From Rhizobiaceae bacterium CPCC 101076 (lineage in GTDB: Bacteria > Pseudomonadota > Alphaproteobacteria > Rhizobiales > Methylopilaceae): a DNA stretch of 64,000 nucleotides. The notes below the pieces were generated by a model. The model was not told the DNA's origin. It made no database searches and saw nothing but the letters and a program-made list of their open reading frames with translations. Of this stretch, positions 23,873-35,388 are shown piece by piece. Within the stretch, counting starts at the first letter, position 1; every line of letters starts with the position of its first letter. The translations under genes and the position numbers were made by a program. Location: NCBI GenBank assembly GCA_003347645.1, contig QDFX01000001.1:186001-250000 (forward strand), written 5' to 3'.

Positions 23873-24535
23873 ATGACCGATTTGACCGAAGACGAAAAGA
23901 AGCAGGATGAGCTCTACCGTGAAGAAGGGCGTCTGCTGTTCGCGGGCGAGGCCACCTTCATGAAGGGCGCCGTCGCGATCGATGGATTGCCGCCGATCGA
24001 GACCGTCGAGATCGCCTTCGCCGGGCGCTCGAATGTTGGCAAATCGAGCCTCGTCAACGCGCTCACCGGCAGGAAGACCCTGGCCAAGGTGTCCAACACG
24101 CCGGGCCGCACCCAGGAACTCAACTTCTTCCGCATCGGCACGCGGCTGACCATGGTCGACATGCCGGGTTATGGTTTCGCTGAGGCGCCGGAAGCCAAGG
24201 TCCGGGCCTGGACGCGCCTCGTCCTCGATTATCTGCGCGGGCGCACCAATCTCGGCCGCGTCTACGTTCTGATCGATAGCCGCCATGGCGTGAAGAACAC
24301 GGACACCCCGGTGCTCGATCTCCTCGACAAGACCGCGGTGTCCTACCAGGTCGTGCTGACCAAATGGGATCAGGTGAAGAAAGGCGATCGGGAGACGAGG
24401 CTCGATGAAGTCCGCGCCGCTTTGGCGCGTCGCCCCGCGGCGTATCCGGAGATAATCGTGACCTCATCGAAGGAAGGTGAGGGACTCGCCGACCTTAAGG
24501 CGGCAATTGTCCGGTTGATCGCGGAAAGGGCCTAG
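23873..24535 (+). CDS. engB: Ribosome biogenesis GTPase EngB (YsxC)
   Basis: 220 residues. EngB is a small essential GTPase needed for assembly of the large ribosomal subunit. All G motifs are present: G1 GRSNVGKSS, G2 region TPGRTQE, G3 DMPGYGFA, G4 TKWDQVKK and G5 VTSSKEGEG. The start at 23873 (MTDLTEDEKKQDE) is preferred to the upstream extension that would overlap the divergent gene's promoter. Confidence 0.96.
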   Translation: MTDLTEDEKKQDELYREEGRLLFAGEATFMKGAVAIDGLPPIETVEIAFAGRSNVGKSSLVNALTGRKTLAKVSNTPGRTQELNFFRIGTRLTMVDMPGYGFAEAPEAKVRAWTRLVLDYLRGRTNLGRVYVLIDSRHGVKNTDTPVLDLLDKTAVSYQVVLTKWDQVKKGDRETRLDEVRAALARRPAAYPEIIVTSSKEGEGLADLKAAIVRLIAERA

Positions 24536-24550
24536 TCCCCAGCTGCGCCC

Positions 24551-24624
24551 TCATTGCCGGGCTCGACCCGGCAATCCAGTGCGGCGGTGTGGCTTCTGAA
24601 TGCCCGGGTCAGGCCCGGGCTTGA
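24551..24624. repeat. Palindromic intergenic repeat, family C
   Basis: Two adjacent hairpins, ATTGCCGGGCTCGACCCGGCAAT and ATGCCCGGGTCAGGCCCGGGC, separated by about 20 bases. This is a common type of bacterial interspersed mosaic palindrome in alphaproteobacteria. It lies between engB and the DUF423 gene and may end engB transcription. Confidence 0.75.
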
Positions 24625-24647
24625 GGGACGGGTAATTGGAGAACCAT

Positions 24648-25007
24648 ATGAGTCAGTTCTTCATCATCGTCGCCGGCGTCTTCGGCGCGCTCGGCGTTTC
24701 GCTCGCGGCCGTCGCTTCCCACACGGCCGGAGCGACCTCGCTCGGCTCTGCATCGTCGATGCTTCTGTTCCATGCGCCGGCTTTACTCGCCATCGGCTTG
24801 TTCGGCCGTGCGTCCGGCCCGGGCGGGCTGACGCTCAATCTCGGTGGGCTAGTCCTTCTGGTCGGCGCGGCCTTGTTCGCGGGCGATCTGGCGATGCGAT
24901 TTTACAAGGGGACCGCACTGTTCCCGATGGCCGCGCCGACGGGCGGCACGATGATGATCGCCGGCTGGGCCGTCATCGTCGTTGCGGGTATCCTTTTGCG
25001 GCGTTGA
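24648..25007 (+). CDS. DUF423 family membrane protein
   Basis: 119 residues with four predicted membrane helices. It starts at 24648 behind TTGGAGAACC. Residues FFIIVAGVFGALGVSLAAVASH are the family's N-terminal helix with the GALGV..GA..AH-like pattern, and GDLAMRFYKG plus PTGGTMMIAGW match the family's third and fourth segments. DUF423 proteins are small inner-membrane proteins (E. coli YgdD) of unknown function. The tail ends just before a weak hairpin and the argB operon. Confidence 0.88.
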   Translation: MSQFFIIVAGVFGALGVSLAAVASHTAGATSLGSASSMLLFHAPALLAIGLFGRASGPGGLTLNLGGLVLLVGAALFAGDLAMRFYKGTALFPMAAPTGGTMMIAGWAVIVVAGILLRR

Positions 25008-25015
25008 GCCTTCGC

Positions 25016-25045
25016 GCCCGAGCCGCTAGAAGCGACGGGCTTTTC
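25016..25045 (+). terminator. Probable weak terminator before argB
   Basis: Imperfect hairpin GCCCG ... CGCT-AGA-AGCG ... CGGGC followed by TTTTC. The stem contains bulges, so efficiency is uncertain. Confidence 0.45.
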
Positions 25046-25061
25046 TTTCCGGGTGCACCTT

Positions 25062-25949
25062 ATGGCCACTGACGTTTCGCCCCTCGACCGCGCGCGCATC
25101 CTCGCCGAGGCCCTTCCGCAGCTGCAGCGCTACGATGACGCCACCGTCGTCGTGAAGTATGGCGGCCACGCGATGGGCGAGGAGCACGCGGCGCGCGATT
25201 TTGCCCGCGACGTGGTCATGCTGAAGCTTGCCGGCCTGCATCCGATCGTCGTTCATGGCGGCGGTCCGCAGATCGGCTCGATGCTCAAGCGACTCAACAT
25301 CGAGAGCAAGTTCCACGACGGCCTGCGCATCACCGACGGCGCGACCATGGAAGTGGTCGAGATGGTGCTCGGCCTCGTCAACAAGCAAATCGTGGCCGCG
25401 ATCAACGCTGCCGGCGGCCGTGCCATCGGCCTCAGCGGCAAGGACGGCAACATGGTCACAGCGCGGAAGCTCGCGCCGCTGATGAAGGCCAGTTCGCCGG
25501 GTCTCGGCGACGATGTCGATCTCGGCTTTGTCGGTGAACCGGAATCGGTCGATCCGACCGTGCTCGAACTCGCCTCGAAGTCCGATCTCATCCCGGTTGT
25601 GGCGCCGGTCGCGACATCGCGCTGGGGCGAGACGCTGAACGTCAACGCCGACACCTTCGCAGGCGCCATCGCCGGCTCGGTGCGCGCCCGCCGCCTGCTC
25701 TTCCTCACCGACGTCTCCGGTGTGCTCGACAAGGAAAAGCAGCTGATCACTAAGATGTCGATCGACCAGGCTCGCCGCCGCATCGCCGATGGCACCATCA
25801 CAGGCGGCATGATCCCGAAGGTCGAGACCTGCATGGACGCGCTGGAGCGCGGCGTCGACGGCGTCGTCATCCTCGACGGCAAGGTGCCGCACATCGTCCT
25901 GCTCGAACTTCTGACCGACCACGGCGCCGGCACGCTGGTCACGCGCTGA
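25062..25949 (+). CDS. argB: Acetylglutamate kinase
   Basis: 295 residues. ArgB phosphorylates N-acetyl-L-glutamate in the second step of arginine synthesis. Amino-acid-kinase motifs are present: [11 protein letters not shown] (ATP-binding Lys), [13 protein letters not shown] (substrate loop), [15 protein letters not shown] and [15 protein letters not shown]. The C-terminal [20 protein letters not shown] completes the fold. The N-terminal helix of ~20 residues suggests the hexameric, arginine-sensitive type, but this is not decisive. The next gene begins two bases after the stop. Confidence 0.97.
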   Translation: MATDVSPLDRARILAEALPQLQRYDDATVVVKYGGHAMGEEHAARDFARDVVMLKLAGLHPIVVHGGGPQIGSMLKRLNIESKFHDGLRITDGATMEVVEMVLGLVNKQIVAAINAAGGRAIGLSGKDGNMVTARKLAPLMKASSPGLGDDVDLGFVGEPESVDPTVLELASKSDLIPVVAPVATSRWGETLNVNADTFAGAIAGSVRARRLLFLTDVSGVLDKEKQLITKMSIDQARRRIADGTITGGMIPKVETCMDALERGVDGVVILDGKVPHIVLLELLTDHGAGTLVTR

Positions 25950-25951
25950 CG

Positions 25952-26653
25952 ATGGCGACGGTGCGCGGTTTCGAGCATGTCGACACCTGGGTGTTCGACC
26001 TCGACAACACGCTGTATCCGCCGTCCTGCCGCCTGTTCGAACTGATCGACCAGCGGATGATGATGTTTATCGCCGACCGCTTCGGCATCGACGGCATGTC
26101 GGCGCGGGCTCTGCAGAAGAACTATTACCGCCGTTACGGCACCAGCCTGCGCGGCCTGATGGAAGTCGACGGCGTCGATCCCCATGCCTTCATGGATTTC
26201 GTCCACGACGTCTCGCATGAACGCCTGATCCCGGACCCGGCGCTGAAGGACGCGATCGCCGCTCTGCCGGGCAAGCGGTATGTGCTGACCAACGGCTCGC
26301 GCGGCCATGCCGAGCGCTGCGCCAATTCGCTTGGTCTCGGCGATCTCTTCCACGACATCTTCGACGTCGCGCAGGCAGACTTCATTCCGAAGCCCGAGTG
26401 GCAGGCCTACGACCGCTTCGTCGCCCATCTGGGCGTCGACCCGTCGCGCTCGGCGATGTTCGAGGACCTCGCTCGCAATCTCGCTGTGCCGCATGCACTC
26501 GGCATGACGACCGTGCTCGTCGTCCCGCGCGATGGCGATGTCGAAGAGCGCGCGATGCACGCCGAGGACAGCGAGCAGGGCCCGCACGTCGACCATGTCA
26601 CGGACGATCTGGCGGGCTTTCTCGTCGGGTTGATGCACGAGCGCGCGGCCTAG
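25952..26653 (+). CDS. HAD-family pyrimidine 5'-nucleotidase
   Basis: 233 residues. HAD phosphatase with motif I FDLDNTLYP, motif II TNGS, motif III Lys in PKPEW, and motif IV FEDLARN. The layout, DNTLYPPSCRLFELIDQRMMMFI then YYRRYGTSLRGLM, is that of the pyrimidine 5'-nucleotidase group (yeast Sdt1/Phm8 type), which dephosphorylates UMP and CMP. It starts two bases after argB and is probably co-transcribed; this pairing recurs in alphaproteobacteria. The physiological substrate is inferred from family. Confidence 0.9.
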   Translation: MATVRGFEHVDTWVFDLDNTLYPPSCRLFELIDQRMMMFIADRFGIDGMSARALQKNYYRRYGTSLRGLMEVDGVDPHAFMDFVHDVSHERLIPDPALKDAIAALPGKRYVLTNGSRGHAERCANSLGLGDLFHDIFDVAQADFIPKPEWQAYDRFVAHLGVDPSRSAMFEDLARNLAVPHALGMTTVLVVPRDGDVEERAMHAEDSEQGPHVDHVTDDLAGFLVGLMHERAA

Positions 26654-26739
26654 CACTCCGCCTCTTCCATCTCGTCGATTTGACCGTACGGTCATCGCAT
26701 GGGATGTCGGGTTCCCGACTCGGATCGCCGCGCAGGCCC

Positions 26740-27240
26740 ATGTCCACAAATCTCGATTTTCATACTGAGGTCGTCCTCCGGGAAGCGCGGGACGAGGACG
26801 GGCGCGGCATACGCGATCTGATCGCCGGCGTCTTCGCCGAATATCCGGACCTCGTCTTCCTCGATGAGGAATTCCCCGAACTCGCCCGGGCGGCCACGAA
26901 CTACCGGAATATGGGTGGTCGTCTCTGGGTTCTCGAGGACGGCCGCGAGATCATCGGCAGCATCGCCATCGTGCGGAGCGGCGAGCCCGGCATCGACGAG
27001 CTATTCAAGTTCTACCTTCACAAGAGCAGGCGCGGCAGCGGCCTTGCCGATGTGCTGTTCGGCAAGGCGCTCGATTTCGCACGGAGCAGGGGCAGCAAGG
27101 GCATCGTGCTGTGGACCGACACCCGCTTCGTGTCCGGACACCGCTTCTACGAGAAGAACGGCTTTATCCGTGGACGCGAGGAGCGCGAGCTTGGCGACGC
27201 CTCCAACAGCCGCGAATATGTTTATCGTCGCGACCTGTAG
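26740..27240 (+). CDS. GNAT-family N-acetyltransferase
   Basis: 166 residues from the ATG at 26740 (MSTNLDFHTEVVLREARDED). The acetyl-CoA-binding segment is KSRRGSGLADVLFGKALDFAR, matching the R/Q-x-x-G-x-G/A loop and following helix. GHRFYEKNGFI is the usual C-terminal strand-helix. Substrate unknown. The long frame running upstream to 26398 overlaps the nucleotidase gene and is not used. Confidence 0.85.
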   Translation: MSTNLDFHTEVVLREARDEDGRGIRDLIAGVFAEYPDLVFLDEEFPELARAATNYRNMGGRLWVLEDGREIIGSIAIVRSGEPGIDELFKFYLHKSRRGSGLADVLFGKALDFARSRGSKGIVLWTDTRFVSGHRFYEKNGFIRGREERELGDASNSREYVYRRDL

Positions 27241-27258
27241 ACTGAGTCTCCGACGGTC

Positions 27259-27735
27259 ATGAGATTTCGCCTGGGCGCCCAGCTCTTCATGGCGGCCACT
27301 TTGGTCGCGGCAATGCTGTTGGCCGCGTTCTGCATCTTCCTGCTTTACCAGGGCGAACCGGCTTTCAAGGCCGCCGCGACTATCAGCCTGTCGATCCTCG
27401 TCGCCGCGCAGATCGTCCTCTCGGGCGCCGTTTACGCGTGGTCCATTGTGCGCCAGCAGCGCGAGGTGACGGAGATCGCGGGCGCGCTCGCCGTCGCCCA
27501 GTTCGCCGAGGCGATCCACACAAGGCGCGGCGAGATCATCTCCGATCCGATCATCGAACAGGCGGTGCTGGGGGCGCCCGCTGACCTTCTTGCGGCCTTT
27601 TTCCGACTGCGCGACCGGGTGAAGATCTCCGACTTCAACGACGAGATCCAGGAAACTGCGCTCGCGCTCGCCCGCGACGCGAAGGTCTTCGCCTATCGCC
27701 GCCCGCAGACGGAGTGGCTGACGCGGACGTACTGA
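27259..27735 (+). CDS. Two-TM membrane protein, 158 aa
   Basis: Two membrane helices near residues 8-30 (LFMAATLVAAMLLAAFCIFLLYQ) and 39-61 (TISLSILVAAQIVLSGAVYAW) with a short periplasmic loop, then a cytoplasmic helical domain (residues 62-158) containing REVTEIAGALAVAQFAEAI. The layout resembles a receptor stub without a HAMP or output domain. No family recognised. It follows the acetyltransferase by 18 bases on the same strand. Confidence 0.72.
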   Translation: MRFRLGAQLFMAATLVAAMLLAAFCIFLLYQGEPAFKAAATISLSILVAAQIVLSGAVYAWSIVRQQREVTEIAGALAVAQFAEAIHTRRGEIISDPIIEQAVLGAPADLLAAFFRLRDRVKISDFNDEIQETALALARDAKVFAYRRPQTEWLTRTY

Positions 27736-27827
27736 CTGCGACCTTCGTCTGCCTTGAGACACGGCATCCGCGTTCCTAAATCACCGAGGCCGTGCAACGT
27801 CTTCGCCGGCGATCTTCGAGATTTTCA

Positions 27828-29012
27828 ATGACGACAGATACCGTGGCAGCAGCGCATCCGCACGGCATTTCCGGCGGCATGACATTCCTCATGGCCGCGG
27901 CCTGCGGGATCCTGGCCGCCAATCTCTATTACGCCCAGCCGCTGATCGCGCTGATCGGCCCGGATGTGGGGCTCTCGGAGAGCACCGCGAGCTTCGTCGT
28001 GACCTTGACCCAGGTCGGCTATGCGCTCGGCCTGTTCTTCCTCGTCCCGCTCGGCGACGTCCTGCGGAACCGCCGGCTGATCCTGATCGCCATCGCCGCC
28101 AACATCTTTTCGCTGGCGCTGGCAGCGCTCGTTCCGAATGCAATCGTCTTTCTCGTCTCCGCCTTCCTGATCGGTCTGACCGCCAGCGCCTGCCAGATGG
28201 TCATCCCGATCGCGGCTCACATGGCGACGGACGCCGCGCGCGGCCGCGTCGTCGGCAATATCATGAGCGGGCTTCTGGTCGGCATCCTGCTCGCCCGTCC
28301 GCTCGCCAGCCTCGTCGCCGCCGATTTCGGCTGGCGCGGCATGTTCGTTCTGGCGATCGGGATGATGGTCGTGCTCGGCGGCTTCCTGTTCCAGATGCTG
28401 CCGGAGCGCCATCCGGCCGCGCCTCTGCCATATGGCAAGCTGATCGCCTCGCTCTGGACGATCCTGCGCGACAGCCCGGTCCTGCAGCGCCGCACCGCCT
28501 ATCAGACGGCGATGTTCGCGACCTTCACCCTGTTCTGGACGGCCGTGCCGCTCGAACTCGCGAGCGACACCTTCGGCCTCGGCCAGCGCGGCATCGCGCT
28601 CTTTGCGCTTGCCGGCGCGGCGGGCGCTCTGGCGGCTCCGATTGCCGGTCGCGCTGCCGATCGAGGCTGGAGCAAGACCGGAACCGGCCTGTCGATGTTC
28701 CTCGTCTTCGCCGGTTTCGCGCTCTGCCTGTTCGGTACCTGGGGCTCGCTCGCCGCGCTCGTGGTTGCAGGCATCGGCATCGATCTTGGCGTGCAGGGCA
28801 ACATGGTCATCGGCCAGCGCGCGATCTATGGGCTCAACCCGCATATGCGCAGCCGGATCAACGGCATCTACATCGCGATCTTCTTCCTCGGCGGTGCCGT
28901 CGGATCGGCGATCGCGAGCCCGGTCTATTCAGCCTTTGGCTGGCCGGGCATCTGCATTATCGGAATGGCCATGCCGCTCGCAGCGCTCGCCTTCTACGCC
29001 ACCGAGAAATGA
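27828..29012 (+). CDS. MFS transporter
   Basis: 394 residues with 12 predicted membrane helices. The start at 27828 (MTTDTVAAAHPHG) is chosen because the preceding codons are Arg-rich and lack a site. The loop 2-3 motif of the major facilitator superfamily is degenerate (PLGDVLRNRRLI), and the ANLYYAQPLIALI opening is typical of the YtbD/AraJ/sugar-efflux drug:H+ antiporter branch. The substrate is unknown; drug or sugar efflux is likely from family. A terminator follows directly. Confidence 0.88.
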   Translation: MTTDTVAAAHPHGISGGMTFLMAAACGILAANLYYAQPLIALIGPDVGLSESTASFVVTLTQVGYALGLFFLVPLGDVLRNRRLILIAIAANIFSLALAALVPNAIVFLVSAFLIGLTASACQMVIPIAAHMATDAARGRVVGNIMSGLLVGILLARPLASLVAADFGWRGMFVLAIGMMVVLGGFLFQMLPERHPAAPLPYGKLIASLWTILRDSPVLQRRTAYQTAMFATFTLFWTAVPLELASDTFGLGQRGIALFALAGAAGALAAPIAGRAADRGWSKTGTGLSMFLVFAGFALCLFGTWGSLAALVVAGIGIDLGVQGNMVIGQRAIYGLNPHMRSRINGIYIAIFFLGGAVGSAIASPVYSAFGWPGICIIGMAMPLAALAFYATEK

Positions 29013-29013
29013 A

Positions 29014-29037
29014 AAGGCGCGGCGGAGCCGCGCCTTT
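29014..29037 (+). terminator. Rho-independent terminator after MFS gene
   Basis: Hairpin AAGGCGCGGC-GGA-GCCGCGCCTT followed by TCG; the T-run is short on the plus strand, and A-rich sequence before it would let it work on the minus strand too. Confidence 0.75.
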
Positions 29038-29059
29038 CGCTTGTACGTACGTCCAGTTT

Positions 29060-31147
29060 TTACGCCGCCTGAACTCGGCTGACGAAAGCCTCCACCTCTC
29101 GCTGCAGCGCAACCGACTGGCGGGCCAGTTCGCCGGCTGTGCCGAGAAGCTGCGACGCGGCGGCGCCGGTCTCGTGCGTCGCGCGGGTGACGCCCTCGAT
29201 GTTGTGGGCGACCTCATCGGCTTCGCGCGCCGCGTTCTGGACGTTGTGCGAAATCTCGCCGGTCGCGGCACCTTGTTCCTCGACGGCCGCCGCGATCGCA
29301 TTGGCGACGCCGTCCATCTGGCGGATGGTTTCGCCGATATGGCGGATCGCCTCGACTGAATCCTGTGTCTGGGTTTGGATCGCGGTTATCTGCGTGGCGA
29401 TCTCGTCGGTGGCCTTGGCGGTCTGGGCGGCGAGGTTCTTGACCTCGTTCGCCACCACCGCGAAGCCGCGCCCACTCTCGCCGGCACGCGCCGCCTCGAT
29501 CGTGGCGTTGAGCGCGAGAAGGTTGGTCTGGGCGGCGATCGCCTGAATCAGGCCGACCACGTCGCCGACCTTCTGGCTGGCCTCGGCAAGCGCCGCGATG
29601 CGGGCATTGGTGCGTTCGGCCTCTTCGACGGCGCGGCCGGCCATTTCACTCGAATGTGTGACCTGTCGGGCGATCTCCGTGATCGACGAGGCGAGTTCCT
29701 CGCTTGCGGCGGCGACCGTCTGCACGTTGCTGGTCGTGCGCTGGGTCGAATCCGAGGCGGCGATCGACTGGTTCGAGGCCTTGCCGGCGGTATCAGACAG
29801 CGTCTGCGCGGCGGCTTCGGTCTCAGTCGCGGCCGAGGAAACGATGCCGATAATGCCTCCGATGGCCGACTGGAATTCGCCGACGAAGCGGCCGAGTTCT
29901 GTCTTGCGCTCTTCCTCACTTCGGGCGCGAGCGGCGGCACGGAGCTGCGACTCCTCCAGTGCCTTGGCCTTCAGGCCGTCGCGGAATGCGATGACCGATT
30001 TACCGATATCGCCGATCTCGTCCGCGCGGACGGCTTCCGGGACCTCGGCCTCGTAATCGCCTCCGGCCATCTGGTCGAGCGTCTTGCCGAGCGAGCGAAG
30101 CGGACGGCCGACCATGGTGCGGAGCAGCGCGAAGATTACGCCGCAGGCGATCAGGATGGCGAGTCCACTCAAACCGATCAGCGTTTCGCGGGCTTCCGTC
30201 ACCGTGGCGGTCAAAGTCGCGACCGGCACGGCGGTGACGAGCGTCCAGTTCTCCTTCGTCGCACCGGCGGCGAAAGGCTGGGCCATATAGCGCCACACAG
30301 CGCCGTCGCGGCCGACGGCTTCCAGTTCCGCTCCGGCACCATTCGCCATTGCCTGCTTGGCGACCTCGGCGATGGGACCGTCGGTCTTGTCCATCGGCTT
30401 CACCGAGGCGGCGAGGTCCGGGTGGGCGACGACCAGGCCGGACGAGGAGACGACGGCGACATAGCCGGTGCCGAACGGCTTCACGTTCGAGAGGTCGGCC
30501 CCGAGCGGGCCGAGATCGATGTCGACGCCGGCGGTGCCGACATATTTGCCGTCGATGACCATCGGCACGCCGAAGGACATCATCGTCACGTCCTTGCCGT
30601 TGACCGGGTAGAGATAGGGCTCGATCGCGACAGAGCGGTTCTGCTTCTTCGGCTGCTGGTAATAGTCGCCGTCAGAGGTCTGGGCGTCGTAGCCGACCAG
30701 GACTTCGCGCGATGGATAACCCTTGCCACGGTGCCAATAGGGGACGAAGCGGCCGGTCGCGTCGTGCTTCGGCGCCTGGTTGGCGAATTCGGCGTCGCGG
30801 CCGTCGAAGGCGTTCGGCTCCCAGCCGGTCCAGACGCCGATCAACTGCGGGTTCTGCGCCAGGATCTTCTTGAGCATCGCATCGTGCTGGTCGCGATCCT
30901 TTACGCCTGCCTTGTTGAGCGCGGTCACCGCGTTGGCGATATCGTCGGCCGTCTTCTCGGCGAGGTCGAGCCGGCTGCGCACCGCCCGGACCTGGTTCTT
31001 CAGGGTTTCCGACTGGAGAGCGTAGGTCTCCGTCTCGATAGAGGAACTGATCTGGCGATCGAGGAAGAAGGCCGTGGCGCCGAACACGCCGGCAAGAGCG
31101 ACACCGCCGAAGACGGACGTCTTCAGCGAAAGGGAACGCATACGCAT
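29060..31147 (-). CDS. Methyl-accepting chemotaxis protein with Cache sensor
   Basis: 695 residues. A membrane helix at ~9-30 is followed by a periplasmic double-Cache-type sensor domain (~35-325), which in other receptors binds amino acids, organic acids or amines. The second helix is near 330-352 ([18 protein letters not shown]), then a HAMP domain ([24 protein letters not shown]), a methylation helix and the signalling hairpin ([19 protein letters not shown]). No CheR/CheB-binding pentapeptide is present; the protein ends SRVQAA. The start is taken at the ATG at 31147. Together with cheZ it indicates a motile organism. Confidence 0.93.
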   Translation of the reverse strand: MRMRSLSLKTSVFGGVALAGVFGATAFFLDRQISSSIETETYALQSETLKNQVRAVRSRLDLAEKTADDIANAVTALNKAGVKDRDQHDAMLKKILAQNPQLIGVWTGWEPNAFDGRDAEFANQAPKHDATGRFVPYWHRGKGYPSREVLVGYDAQTSDGDYYQQPKKQNRSVAIEPYLYPVNGKDVTMMSFGVPMVIDGKYVGTAGVDIDLGPLGADLSNVKPFGTGYVAVVSSSGLVVAHPDLAASVKPMDKTDGPIAEVAKQAMANGAGAELEAVGRDGAVWRYMAQPFAAGATKENWTLVTAVPVATLTATVTEARETLIGLSGLAILIACGVIFALLRTMVGRPLRSLGKTLDQMAGGDYEAEVPEAVRADEIGDIGKSVIAFRDGLKAKALEESQLRAAARARSEEERKTELGRFVGEFQSAIGGIIGIVSSAATETEAAAQTLSDTAGKASNQSIAASDSTQRTTSNVQTVAAASEELASSITEIARQVTHSSEMAGRAVEEAERTNARIAALAEASQKVGDVVGLIQAIAAQTNLLALNATIEAARAGESGRGFAVVANEVKNLAAQTAKATDEIATQITAIQTQTQDSVEAIRHIGETIRQMDGVANAIAAAVEEQGAATGEISHNVQNAAREADEVAHNIEGVTRATHETGAAASQLLGTAGELARQSVALQREVEAFVSRVQAA

Positions 31148-31273
31148 CACGGAAAACCCCCCGGCATTACCGCTCTATGTGTATGGTTCTGATTGTAATT
31201 TCCGAGTTAACTACCGCTTTGCCATAAGAGATTTCTGCTGCGGCGCCCTGTCTCAGGCGTTAGCTTGATCCGA

Positions 31274-33046
31274 ATGGCCAACCGCTCCGAAATCCGCCGA
31301 ACCTTCGCCGCCTATGGCCGCGCTTTCGGTCTGCTCCTCGCCGAGCGCGGACGCACGATTGCCCTCATTCTCTCGGGTTTCGTAATCGCGGCGCTGCAGG
31401 TCGCCGAGCCCGTCCTGTTCGGCCGCGCGATCGACGCGATGACCGCCGGCACGCCGAGCTTCCACCTTATCCTGCTGTGGGCCGGGGCTGGCTTCGGCGC
31501 CTTTCTGTTCGGCCTCGTCGTCGCGCTTCTCGCCGACCGGCTGTGCCATCGCCGACGTCTCGCGACCATGGCCGCCTATCTCGAACATGTCCTGACCCTT
31601 CCGGCCTCATTTCACACCGAGGCCCGTTCGGGCCAGCTGATGCGGGTGATGACGGTCGGCGTCGATTCCATGTTCGTGCTCTGGCTGTCGATCCTGCGCG
31701 AGCACTTCACCAGTCTCGTCTCGCTCTTCGTCCTCATCCCGATCGCGTTCTGGATGAACTGGAAGCTCGCGCTCCTCCTGCTGGCGCTGATGGTCGTCTA
31801 CGTTTGCGTCAACGCGCTGGTCGTCCGCCGGACCTCCGGCGGGCAGGCTGAGGTCGAGGCGCGGTTCAGCGACATTTCCGGCCGGGTGGGCGATCTCTTC
31901 GGCAATGTCTCGGTGCTGCAGAGCTTCCTCGCAGTGCCGACGGAACTGGCGAATATCCGCCGTTCGCTCGCGAGCCTGCTCGAGACGCAATATCCAGTGC
32001 TGAACTGGTGGGCGGTGATGAGTGTGCTGACCCGCGCCGCGTCCTCGCTCTCGATCGTCGCCATCTTCGCCCTCGGCGCCATGTTGCGCGAGACGGAGGG
32101 CACGACGGTCGGCGAGATCGTCTCCTTCGTGGGCTTCTCGAACATGCTGATCGGCCGGCTCGATCAGATGACTGGTTTCGTGATGAGCGTGTTCTTTCGC
32201 GGCCCGCAGCTCGTCCAGTTTTTCGAGATCATGGACGAACGCCCCGGACCGCCCGAGAAACGGGGCGCGACGCCGCTTGCACTGCTCGGCGGTCATGTCG
32301 TGTTCGACGACGTCACGTTCCGCTATCCGACCGGTTCGGGCGGCCTGAAGGGCCTGACCTTCGAGGCCCGCCCCGGCGAGACCGTCGCCCTTGTCGGCCC
32401 GACCGGGTCCGGCAAATCGACCACGCTCGCGCTCCTCCAGCGTGCATGGGACCCGCAATCCGGCCGCATCTTCATCGATGGCCAGGACATCAGCGACGTC
32501 ACGCTCGCCTCGCTGCACGCCGCCATCGCCGTCGTCTTCCAGGATGCCGGACTGTTCAACCGCTCGATCGCCGAGAACATCCGCATGGGCCGCCTCGACG
32601 CCAGTGATGCCGAGATCGAGGCCGCGGCCAGGCTCGCGGAGGCGCACGATTTCATCGCGAGGAAACAGGAAGGCTACCGGACCATGGTCGGCGAGCGCGG
32701 GCAGGGGCTGTCGGGTGGCGAGCGCCAGCGCATCGCCGTCGCCCGCGCGCTCCTAAAAAATTCGCCGATCCTGATCCTCGACGAGGCGACCTCCGCACTC
32801 GACGTCGCAACCGAGGCCCGCGTCCAGGCGGCGCTTGATCGTCTCCGGGAGGGCCGCACCACCTTCGTCATCGCCCACCGGCTGTCGACCGTCCGCTCTG
32901 CCGATCGCATCATCGTGCTGGAGGACGGCAAGCTTGCCGAACAGGGCGGCTACGATGCGCTTGTCGCAAAAGGTGGGCTTTTCGCGAGTATGGTCGCCGC
33001 CGCCGCATTCTCGGTTCCGAGCGAAGATAAGGCGGAAATCGGCTGA
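31274..33046 (+). CDS. ndvA: NdvA/ChvA-type beta-1,2-glucan ABC exporter
   Basis: 590 residues: an N-terminal six-helix export domain (~20-310) fused to an ATPase domain (~340-580), the half-transporter layout that works as a homodimer. Walker A is GPTGSGKST, the signature LSGGERQR, Walker B ILILDEATS and the switch His is in IAHRLST. In the membrane domain, AEPVLFGRAIDAM, TQYPVLNWWA-like LETQYPVLNWW and the FSNMLIGRLDQM segment resemble NdvA/ChvA, which exports cyclic beta-1,2-glucan. No ndvB glucan synthase is in the window, so a related lipid or glycan exporter remains possible. Start at 31274. Confidence 0.85.
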   Translation: MANRSEIRRTFAAYGRAFGLLLAERGRTIALILSGFVIAALQVAEPVLFGRAIDAMTAGTPSFHLILLWAGAGFGAFLFGLVVALLADRLCHRRRLATMAAYLEHVLTLPASFHTEARSGQLMRVMTVGVDSMFVLWLSILREHFTSLVSLFVLIPIAFWMNWKLALLLLALMVVYVCVNALVVRRTSGGQAEVEARFSDISGRVGDLFGNVSVLQSFLAVPTELANIRRSLASLLETQYPVLNWWAVMSVLTRAASSLSIVAIFALGAMLRETEGTTVGEIVSFVGFSNMLIGRLDQMTGFVMSVFFRGPQLVQFFEIMDERPGPPEKRGATPLALLGGHVVFDDVTFRYPTGSGGLKGLTFEARPGETVALVGPTGSGKSTTLALLQRAWDPQSGRIFIDGQDISDVTLASLHAAIAVVFQDAGLFNRSIAENIRMGRLDASDAEIEAAARLAEAHDFIARKQEGYRTMVGERGQGLSGGERQRIAVARALLKNSPILILDEATSALDVATEARVQAALDRLREGRTTFVIAHRLSTVRSADRIIVLEDGKLAEQGGYDALVAKGGLFASMVAAAAFSVPSEDKAEIG

Positions 33047-33145
33047 CGCCATGATCTCGCCGCCAAAGCGCGATTAACCGGACTCGCGATTTAGCGTCCG
33101 GCGTTCTTGACAAGCTAAAGGCTCCCGCCTACCTCCTGCGCGGCT

Positions 33146-33172
33146 TTAGCACTCCTTAAGTGGGACTGCTAA
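33146..33172. promoter_or_regulatory. CIRCE element (HrcA operator) upstream of groESL
   Basis: TTAGCACTC-N9-GACTGCTAA, which differs from the consensus TTAGCACTC-N9-GAGTGCTAA at one base in the right arm. It is 54 bases upstream of groES. In other bacteria HrcA binds here and is released on heat shock. hrcA itself is not in the window. Confidence 0.9.
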
Positions 33173-33226
33173 CAGCCTCAGTTTGCATAGGTCGGCCCTG
33201 GGCCAAAACCTGAAGGATAAAACCCG

Positions 33227-33514
33227 ATGACGTTTCGTCCGCTGCACGACCGCGTGGTCGTTCGCCGCCTGACCGCCGAAGAGAAGACCAAGGGCGGCAT
33301 CATCATCCCCGACACCGCCAAGGAGAAGCCCCAGGAGGGCGAGATCGTGGCCGTCGGTTCCGGCGCCCGCGATGAAGCCGGCAAGCTCGTCCCGCTGGAC
33401 GTGAAGGCCGGCGACAAGATCCTGTTCGGCAAGTGGTCGGGCACTGAAGTCAAGATCGACGGTGAAGAGCTGCTGATCATGAAGGAAAGCGACATCCTCG
33501 GCATCATCGCCTGA
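33227..33514 (+). CDS. groES: Co-chaperonin GroES
   Basis: 95 residues, the normal size. GroES is the heptameric lid of the GroEL folding chamber. It starts [14 protein letters not shown], and the mobile loop is in [18 protein letters not shown]; the C-terminal ends KESDILGII. The gene lies 54 bases downstream of CIRCE and 41 bases upstream of groEL, forming the standard heat-shock operon. Confidence 0.98.
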   Translation: MTFRPLHDRVVVRRLTAEEKTKGGIIIPDTAKEKPQEGEIVAVGSGARDEAGKLVPLDVKAGDKILFGKWSGTEVKIDGEELLIMKESDILGIIA

Positions 33515-33540
33515 GACCCCTTTCTCCCGCAATTTTCTAG

Positions 33541-35202
<1,662 letters not shown>

Positions 35203-35227
35203 TCCAGCCTCCACGGCTCAGAATACG

Positions 35228-35258
35228 AAGGGCGCGGCTTCGGCCGCGCCCTTTTCTT
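35228..35258 (+). terminator. Rho-independent terminator after groEL
   Basis: Hairpin AAGGGCGCGGC-TTC-GGCCGCGCCCTT followed by TTCTTTTG. Confidence 0.92.
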
Positions 35259-35388
35259 TTGTCCGCTATCCAGGGTCGAGCGGGTGCGGGTGCGCTATAC
35301 TGAAGATGGCAGGAGGCCGTCGCTCAAGCGCATCCCATTCCGCTCGATGGATCGACGTGACACCTGCCGATCGGAAAGGCGGTGTGCC

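Noticed and set aside
29375-31192. 605-codon plus-strand frame over the chemotaxis receptor
   Set aside because: Antisense shadow of a high-GC gene with clear family motifs on the minus strand.
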